From Streptosporangiaceae bacterium (GTDB lineage Bacteria > Actinomycetota > Actinomycetes > Streptosporangiales > Streptosporangiaceae), in contig JASHSZ010000724.1 of NCBI GenBank assembly GCA_030040815.1, positions 1 through 10,043 of the forward strand: a stretch of 10,043 nt of DNA. Reading direction: 5' to 3'. Below are positions 5,969-10,043 of the stretch, piece by piece. The notes under the pieces were generated by a model that worked only from the letters and a program-made list of their open reading frames with translations, ran no database searches and was not told the origin of the DNA. Both the position numbers and the translations under genes were made by a program. Position 1 is the first letter of the stretch; each line of letters begins with the position of its first letter.

Positions 5969-6709
5969 TCAGACTGCTCTGCCGGTTGTACTGTCGGCAG
6001 CCGCCTTCGCCGGACTGCCCCAGAAAGTCGCCTGCGCGACGAGAATCACGAACAGAACGAATGTGGTGATGTGCACGTAAGTACACCAAAGGCAAATAGT
6101 CCTGAGCGTGATCAGTTCAGTATAAATCAGGTACAAGATGAACAACACACCAAGGATCACCGCAGCCAGCCGGAGCCGCCAGGCAGCCACCGGCAGCGCG
6201 CGCCGCCGGGCGCTTGCCCGCGGGCCGCGGACCGGCAGCCATCGCCATTCTGGCCGCCACACCCAGGGCAGGTTCATGACGACCATGAAGAGGTAGAAGG
6301 CCAGCCCGAGTTCCGCCACCGGGAAGATCCCGAAGAGCTCAGACTCGGCGCTCGTCGTGACCGCCGCACAGTCGACCAGGCCATGGTTGCTGCAGAGCAG
6401 GATGCCGGCTCCGGCCAGGTGGGCGATCGTCAGATAGATGCTCAGCCCGAGGCCGAGGACCGAGAGCCCGAGTGTGGTCCAGCGCAGCCACGGCGGTGTC
6501 CACGCCGTGCTAGCCGGAGCGGCAGCCGCTGGCCGAGCGGTCGCAGGCTTGCCCTTCGCCGGCGGCCTGGATGCGGTCTGCTGGGGCCGTGACCGGGACC
6601 CGCCGCCGGAGTTGCGTGCGGAGCTTGCTGTGGCCTGGCCCCGGCCGCGCGACTGTGAGCCCTTGCGCGCAGTCTGCGTTGCGCTCGGACGGCGGTTCTG
6701 GTTCGCCAC
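5969..6709 (-). CDS. VKOR-family membrane disulfide oxidoreductase
   Basis: A quinone-linked membrane enzyme that, in bacteria lacking DsbB, reoxidises DsbA-like proteins and so drives disulfide formation in exported proteins. The 246-aa protein begins with about 65 residues of basic, low-complexity tail rich in Arg, Ser, Ala, Gly and Pro. The VKOR core follows: a first helix (about 76-98), then the loop pair Cys106/Cys114 ('CSNHGLVDC'). Next are Ser120/Ser123 in 'TTSAESELFG' and a helix 'FPVAELGLAFYLFMVVMN' (129-146). Two more helices carry the quinone-side active pair Cys206/Cys209 in 'TICLWCTYVHI'. All four cysteines of the catalytic relay are present. No thioredoxin domain is fused, unlike many bacterial VKORs, so a separate partner is expected; the two downstream CPYC proteins are the obvious candidates. 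The GTG start at 6709 has only a weak upstream GGA. It is the first gene of the minus-strand cluster. Confidence 0.93.
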   Translation of the reverse strand: MANQNRRPSATQTARKGSQSRGRGQATASSARNSGGGSRSRPQQTASRPPAKGKPATARPAAAAPASTAWTPPWLRWTTLGLSVLGLGLSIYLTIAHLAGAGILLCSNHGLVDCAAVTTSAESELFGIFPVAELGLAFYLFMVVMNLPWVWRPEWRWLPVRGPRASARRRALPVAAWRLRLAAVILGVLFILYLIYTELITLRTICLWCTYVHITTFVLFVILVAQATFWGSPAKAAADSTTGRAV

Positions 6710-7019
6710 AGCGTTTTTCCAATCCTCGGCGCGCCTAATCCTCCGGTGCGACCGCCAGGCATTGCAAGAACGCTTGCCGGTCCGGGCGCACCCGGTACCC
6801 AGGCGGGGGACCTAACGCGCCCTAGAGGGGTCAAGATGCCGCGATCCATGCTAGGCCGCCACTGTGAGTGTGGCCGCCTTCGTTATAGAACCGAGCACTG
6901 CTGAGGACTAGCTGAAGACCCGCTCTATCGGCGCTGAATGCTGCCCGGCCTGAACCGTTATGCAGCCGTTGTCCAGCTTTCTTGCGGCGCGCAACCTCTG
7001 CTAGCTATCGTCTGGGGGC
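6710..7019. promoter_or_regulatory. 310-base divergent intergenic region between VKOR and importer operons
   Basis: No gene is supported here. It should hold the minus-strand promoter of the VKOR cluster and the plus-strand promoter of the ABC operon. I see an inverted repeat GCAAG-AACG-CTTGC (6764-6777), about 55 bases upstream of the VKOR start, which could be an operator. A short palindrome CCCT-AG-AGGG lies near 6820-6830. The word CGTTAT occurs twice in the same direction (6881-6886 and 6956-6961). CGTTAT resembles part of a ModE half-site, but no full inverted ModE site is seen, so I do not call one. The plus-strand promoter candidate is listed separately. Confidence 0.4.
6982..7011 (+). 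promoter_or_regulatory. Candidate promoter of the oxyanion importer operon
   Basis: TTGCGG (6982-6987) and TATCGT (7006-7011) are spaced 18 bases apart and fit a housekeeping sigma factor pattern (TTGnnn, TAnnnT). Transcription would start about 7-9 bases after the -10, at or next to the ATG at 7020. The mRNA could therefore be leaderless, as is common in actinomycetes. The only Shine-Dalgarno-like string, GGGGG at 7014-7018, is too close to the ATG to work normally, which agrees with this view. Confidence 0.45.
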
Positions 7020-8027
7020 ATGTTGGCTCTCAGATACCGGCGCGGCGCCCAGGCCGCCGCGTTCCTCGCTATCGCAAGCGTCGGGCTCGCCGTCGCGGGG
7101 TGCGGGAGCTCCTCGCCCAGCACCTCCGCGCCCAAGGTGACCGGCACCGCGAACGTCGCGTACGCGTCGTCCCTCCAGTACCTGAACACGAAGGTAGTCG
7201 GCCCGGCCTTCACCAAGACCACCGGGTACAAGTACCTGGGCACAGGCGGCGCATCCGGCACCTTGTCATCAGAGATCGCAGCCAGCGAGCTACCGGACAC
7301 GAACGTGTTCGAGAGCGTGGGCAGCGACAACATCACCCCGCTAGAGCCCACGTTCACGCACTGGTACGTCCAGTACGCGGGCAATAAGATGGTTATCGCC
7401 TACAACCCCAAGAGCAAGTACGCCTCGCAGTTCGAAGCGATCGCCAGCGGCAAGGAGCCGATGAAGGATCTCTTCACCCTCCTGCAGACTCCCGGCCTCA
7501 AGCTCGGCCGGACCGACCCCAACATCGACCCGCAGGGCCGGTACTTCATCGAGATGCTCGAACTAGCTCAGATGTACTACAACCTGCCGGCCGATACCGT
7601 GACAAACATCATCGGCAGCCCGCTCAACTCGTCGAGCTCCTCGCAGATCTACGCCGAGTCCTCGCTCGACTCGATCCTGCAAGCCGGCGAACTCGACGCG
7701 GCCAGCGCCTACTACACCCAAGCGATCGAGCTGCACCTGCACTACATCGCGCTGCCGGCCATGATCAATCTTGGTACCTCCGCGGACGCCGCGTACTACT
7801 CGAAGGCGACTATCACCACCACTAACGGCAAGGTCCACTCGGGCGAGTTTCTGGTGCTCGACATCACGATCATCGGTAAGGCCACTCCGGCTGCGGTCGC
7901 GTTCGTCAAGTACACGCTGTCGAGTACCGGCATCGGTCAGTACAAGCAGGGCGGGTTCACACTGCTGAAGCCGACGGGGTACGGCACCGGGATCCCGGCC
8001 GCGATACGAAGTGAGCTGGGTAGCTAG
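7020..8027 (+). CDS. wtpA: WtpA/ModA-like oxyanion-binding lipoprotein of an ABC importer
   Basis: The extracellular solute-binding component of the importer encoded with the next two genes; probable ligand tungstate or molybdate. Residues 1-28 are a lipoprotein signal: basic start, hydrophobic core, lipobox 'VAGC' with Cys28 as the lipidated residue. The mature protein (335 aa in all) follows the WtpA type of binding protein. Strand 'NVAYASSL' (45-52) matches the family's 'HAGSL' anion-binding start. 'WYVQYAGNKMVIAYNPKSKY' (115-134) and 'LGRTDPNIDPQGRYFIEML' (162-180) are strong family blocks, and 'GELDAASAYYTQAIELHL' (223-240) is the C-lobe block. Asp170 is a candidate for the Asp that coordinates the metal in archaeal WtpA. 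I could not place the partner Glu with confidence, so sulfate or another oxyanion is not excluded. The permease gene overlaps its 3' end by 17 bases. Confidence 0.82.
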   Translation: MLALRYRRGAQAAAFLAIASVGLAVAGCGSSSPSTSAPKVTGTANVAYASSLQYLNTKVVGPAFTKTTGYKYLGTGGASGTLSSEIAASELPDTNVFESVGSDNITPLEPTFTHWYVQYAGNKMVIAYNPKSKYASQFEAIASGKEPMKDLFTLLQTPGLKLGRTDPNIDPQGRYFIEMLELAQMYYNLPADTVTNIIGSPLNSSSSSQIYAESSLDSILQAGELDAASAYYTQAIELHLHYIALPAMINLGTSADAAYYSKATITTTNGKVHSGEFLVLDITIIGKATPAAVAFVKYTLSSTGIGQYKQGGFTLLKPTGYGTGIPAAIRSELGS

Positions 8028-8907
8028 CCCGGCGGCAGCAGCTGGCGGAGCTGTCCGGGGCGAGGGACCTCCCGGACAGCCTGGTCGGCGCGGACGGCCT
8101 GCTCGCACGGGCGCGCGGGCCGTCCGCTCTGTCTCGGGGGCAGTGTCCGTCGCCGGGGCGCTGGTGGTCTGGGTCCTGCTCCTTGGCCCGGTCATCACGC
8201 TGCTCACCCACATCTCCGGCAGCGCGGTCGCCAGCTCGCTCAGCGCGGCGGGCGCGCTGCAGCCGCTCGTGACGTCGCTCGAGTCGGGGGCCGTGACACT
8301 GGCCGTGCTCTTCCTGATCTGCACCCCGCTGGCCTGGATGCTGGCCCGCGGCACGCTGCCGTTCCCGCGGGTCTGGGAGGCGGGCATTCTCTGCAGCCTG
8401 CTACTGCCGCCGCTGGTGATCGGGCTGCTGCTGGTCTTCATGGTCGGCCCTTACACGCCATTCGGCGAGCTGATCGGACACCTGAACCTGTCTGCGGTCA
8501 ATACCTTCCTCGCCCTGGTGATCGCAGAGGTGTATGAGTCGGCGCCGTACTACGTCCTCGGCGCGCAGGCGGCTTTCGCATCGGTCGATCCGCGGCTGGA
8601 GCAACAGGCGGCCCTGCTGGGCGACCGGCCGCGGCGGGTGTTCAGGCGGGTCACGATGCCGCTGGCAGCGCCGGGCCTCGCGATGGCACTGGCCGTGGCC
8701 TGGGCCAGGGCAATGGGGGCGTTCGGCGCGGTCGTCGTCATCGCCTACCATCCGTATGGTCTGCCGCTGCAGATCTGGACTACCCTGCAGGCGACCGGGC
8801 TGCCGTCCGCACTGCCGTTCGCGCTAGTACTGCTCGTGGTGGCGCTGCCGTTGCCGCTAGCCGCCTATATCTGGAGCGCGCGTGCTCAAAGCCGACGTCG
8901 AGGTTGA
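8011..8907 (+). CDS. Oxyanion ABC transporter permease (ModB/WtpB-like)
   Basis: The integral membrane subunit that forms the translocation path of the importer. The 298-aa protein has about 45 polar, Gly/Arg/Pro-rich N-terminal residues, then hydrophobic segments near 46-68, 88-112, 122-146, 164-188, 222-245 and 266-288, as expected for the six-helix MetI-type permease fold. The cytoplasmic EAA coupling loop that docks on the ATPase is at about 199-223 ('QAALLGDRPRRVFRRVTMPL' and the following 'AAPG'). The GTG at 8011 overlaps the binding-protein gene by 17 bases and has no clear ribosome binding site, so translation may depend on coupling. A GTG at 8143 (codon 45), just before the first helix, is an alternative start. 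The end overlaps the ATPase gene by 26 bases. Specificity (molybdate, tungstate or sulfate) is taken from the binding protein and is not readable here. Confidence 0.88.
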   Translation: MSWVASPAAAAGGAVRGEGPPGQPGRRGRPARTGARAVRSVSGAVSVAGALVVWVLLLGPVITLLTHISGSAVASSLSAAGALQPLVTSLESGAVTLAVLFLICTPLAWMLARGTLPFPRVWEAGILCSLLLPPLVIGLLLVFMVGPYTPFGELIGHLNLSAVNTFLALVIAEVYESAPYYVLGAQAAFASVDPRLEQQAALLGDRPRRVFRRVTMPLAAPGLAMALAVAWARAMGAFGAVVVIAYHPYGLPLQIWTTLQATGLPSALPFALVLLVVALPLPLAAYIWSARAQSRRRG

Positions 8908-10009
8908 CCGACGTGACTTCACCGTGCGGGCCGCGCTCGAGGTCGCGCCGGGGGAGCGGCTTGCCCTGTTTGGCCCATCGGGCGCAGGCAAGACGACGCT
9001 ACTCGAAGCCGTCGCCGGGCTGGTTGCGCCGCGGTCTGCCAGCATCGAGCTGGCCGGTCGGATCCTCACCCGGACTAGCAAGCCGCCGGTAGCTGTGCCG
9101 GCCTGGCAACGCCGGGTTGGTCTGCTGCGCCAGGACCCTGGGCTGTTCCCGCACATGTCGGTCCGGGCGAACCTGGCTTACGCCCGAGGTTCCCACGCTG
9201 GCGCGAGGGGTCGCGGGGGCCCTGGCGGCCAGGGAAGTCCCGGTCGCGAGCTGGCCGAACTGGCGGATGCGCTCGGCATCGGCAATCTGCTCGGGGCCAT
9301 GCCGGCCCGGCTCTCGGGCGGCCAGCAGCACCGGGCCGCGCTAGCCAGGCTGCTGCTCGCGCACTGCGACGCGCTGCTGCTCGACGAGCCGTACTCCGGC
9401 CTTGACGGCGCACTGCGCCGCACGCTCACGGCACTGGTTGTACGGCTGGTGACCGAGCGCGGCGTGCCTGCCATCCTGGTGGCACACGAGCTCGCCGACG
9501 CGCAGGCTTTCGCCACCCGGATGGCCGTGCTCGACCACGGCCAGCTGCTGCAGGTCGGTCCGCCCGACTACGTCGTGCTGAGGCCCGCTAGCGTCCGGGC
9601 TGCCGAGCTGGTCGGCTATCTCGGGTTCGCAGCTCTAGCGGACCGGCCCGACGTCGTCGCAGGCGTGCACCCCGACCGCGTGGTGGCGGGCCGCTCGCCG
9701 GACCGCGGCGTGGTGCTCGACGGAACGATCGCGGCGAGCCGGCCTGCCGGGGCGGGCTGGGAGGTCGATCTGCTGGTGCCGGGTGCTCGCGAGGCCGGCT
9801 CCGTGGTCACGTGCCGACTGCCCCACCCGCCGGGCGCGGACGGCAGCCAGCTGGCCGTCACTGCGCTGAGTCCGCCGCTGTTCGGTACGGACGGGACGTC
9901 GCTGACCGCCCCGGATGCCGCTTCAGGGCTGCTGGCAACCCCGGCGGCGGACTGCGCCGCCGGGACGTATGGCAGCCAGCAACTAGCCGTGGAGGGAAAC
10001 GGGCGGTGA
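8882..10009 (+). CDS. Oxyanion ABC transporter ATP-binding protein (ModC/WtpC-like)
   Basis: The cytoplasmic ATPase that powers the importer. In the 375-aa product, Walker A is 'GPSGAGKTT' (31-39), the Q-loop Gln is 84 ('RQDPGLFP'), the signature is 'LSGGQ' (144-148), and Walker B is 'ALLLDEP' (164-170) with Glu169. The D-loop 'SGLD' is at 172-175 and the switch His is 202 ('VAHEL'). Everything needed for ATP hydrolysis is present. After about residue 235 there is a C-terminal domain of the TOBE/MOP kind found in ModC and CysA-type proteins, where it can bind ligand or regulate transport; 'VVAGVHPDRVVAG' (258-270) and 'GWEVDLLVPG' (292-301) resemble its strands. Between the Q-loop and the signature there is a Gly/Arg-rich insertion (about 103-121). 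The GTG start at 8882 has GGAG five bases upstream and lies inside the permease gene, so translation is probably coupled. Confidence 0.9.
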   Translation: MLKADVEVDRRDFTVRAALEVAPGERLALFGPSGAGKTTLLEAVAGLVAPRSASIELAGRILTRTSKPPVAVPAWQRRVGLLRQDPGLFPHMSVRANLAYARGSHAGARGRGGPGGQGSPGRELAELADALGIGNLLGAMPARLSGGQQHRAALARLLLAHCDALLLDEPYSGLDGALRRTLTALVVRLVTERGVPAILVAHELADAQAFATRMAVLDHGQLLQVGPPDYVVLRPASVRAAELVGYLGFAALADRPDVVAGVHPDRVVAGRSPDRGVVLDGTIAASRPAGAGWEVDLLVPGAREAGSVVTCRLPHPPGADGSQLAVTALSPPLFGTDGTSLTAPDAASGLLATPAADCAAGTYGSQQLAVEGNGR

Positions 10010-10043
10010 CCGACGGACGGGGAGACGGCGTAGGCCGGGGGCC
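10006..10043 (+). CDS. Start of a fourth operon gene (truncated by window edge)
   Basis: A GTG at 10006 overlaps the TGA stop of the ATPase gene (GTGA). It is preceded by GGAGG at 9991-9995, ten bases away, a good ribosome binding site at a slightly long spacing. Only 12 codons are visible (VTDGRGDGVGRG), which is too little to assign a family. The overlap and ribosome binding site suggest a gene translated together with the importer, perhaps with a molybdenum- or tungsten-related role, but that is a guess from position. Confidence 0.5.
   Translation, partial: MTDGRGDGVGRG

Noticed and set aside
6881..6962. ModE-type molybdate operator suggested by two CGTTAT words
   Set aside because: The words are in direct repeat 75 bases apart and lack the inverted TATA-containing partner that a ModE site needs. 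Two hexamers are weak evidence.
7563..8441. 292-codon minus-strand frame across the binding protein/permease junction
   Set aside because: It spans two well-supported plus-strand genes and has no recognisable domain.
1..10043. CRISPR array, transposon ends, phage genes or tRNA genes
   Set aside because: No regularly spaced identical repeats, no transposase or integrase-like frame, and no cloverleaf-like segment was found on reading both strands.

Overview
The window is about two-thirds G+C, with GTG starts, gene-end overlaps, lipoprotein signals and protein families typical of an actinomycete (Actinobacteria; I cannot fix the genus). It looks like ordinary chromosome: I see no tRNA, rRNA, CRISPR, transposase or integrase. 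Family calls were made by reading motifs, without database searches.

Left part (1-2131). The N-terminal 84 codons of an AbiEi-type winged-helix protein run off the left edge on the minus strand. A 220-base gap follows, holding a 47-nt hairpin element present twice (301-347 and 387-433). Next comes an Nramp (MntH) Mn2+/Fe2+ transporter on the minus strand. Just upstream of it is a 42-codon remnant of an amidohydrolase that keeps its start and ribosome binding site but has lost the rest of the enzyme.

Middle part (2132-3837, plus strand). A short-chain dehydrogenase/reductase of the retinol-dehydrogenase-like type is followed by an exported zinc N-acetylmuramoyl-L-alanine amidase resembling mycobacterial Rv3717 (Ami1).

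Redox cluster (3923-6709, minus strand). In transcription order: a VKOR-family membrane oxidoreductase, then two paralogous membrane-anchored DUF929 proteins. Each DUF929 protein carries a CPYC thioredoxin-type active site facing outside the cell. The arrangement suggests an extracytoplasmic disulfide-forming module, with VKOR as the quinone-linked reoxidant and the DUF929 proteins in the role DsbA plays elsewhere. This is the most interesting part of the window.

Right part (7020-10043, plus strand). A compact ABC importer operon encodes a WtpA/ModA-like oxyanion-binding lipoprotein, a permease and an ATPase with a C-terminal regulatory-type domain, all with overlapping gene ends. A further gene starts at the right edge with a GTGA overlap. 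The 310-base divergent gap 6710-7019 should carry the promoters of both the redox cluster and the importer; the importer mRNA may be leaderless.
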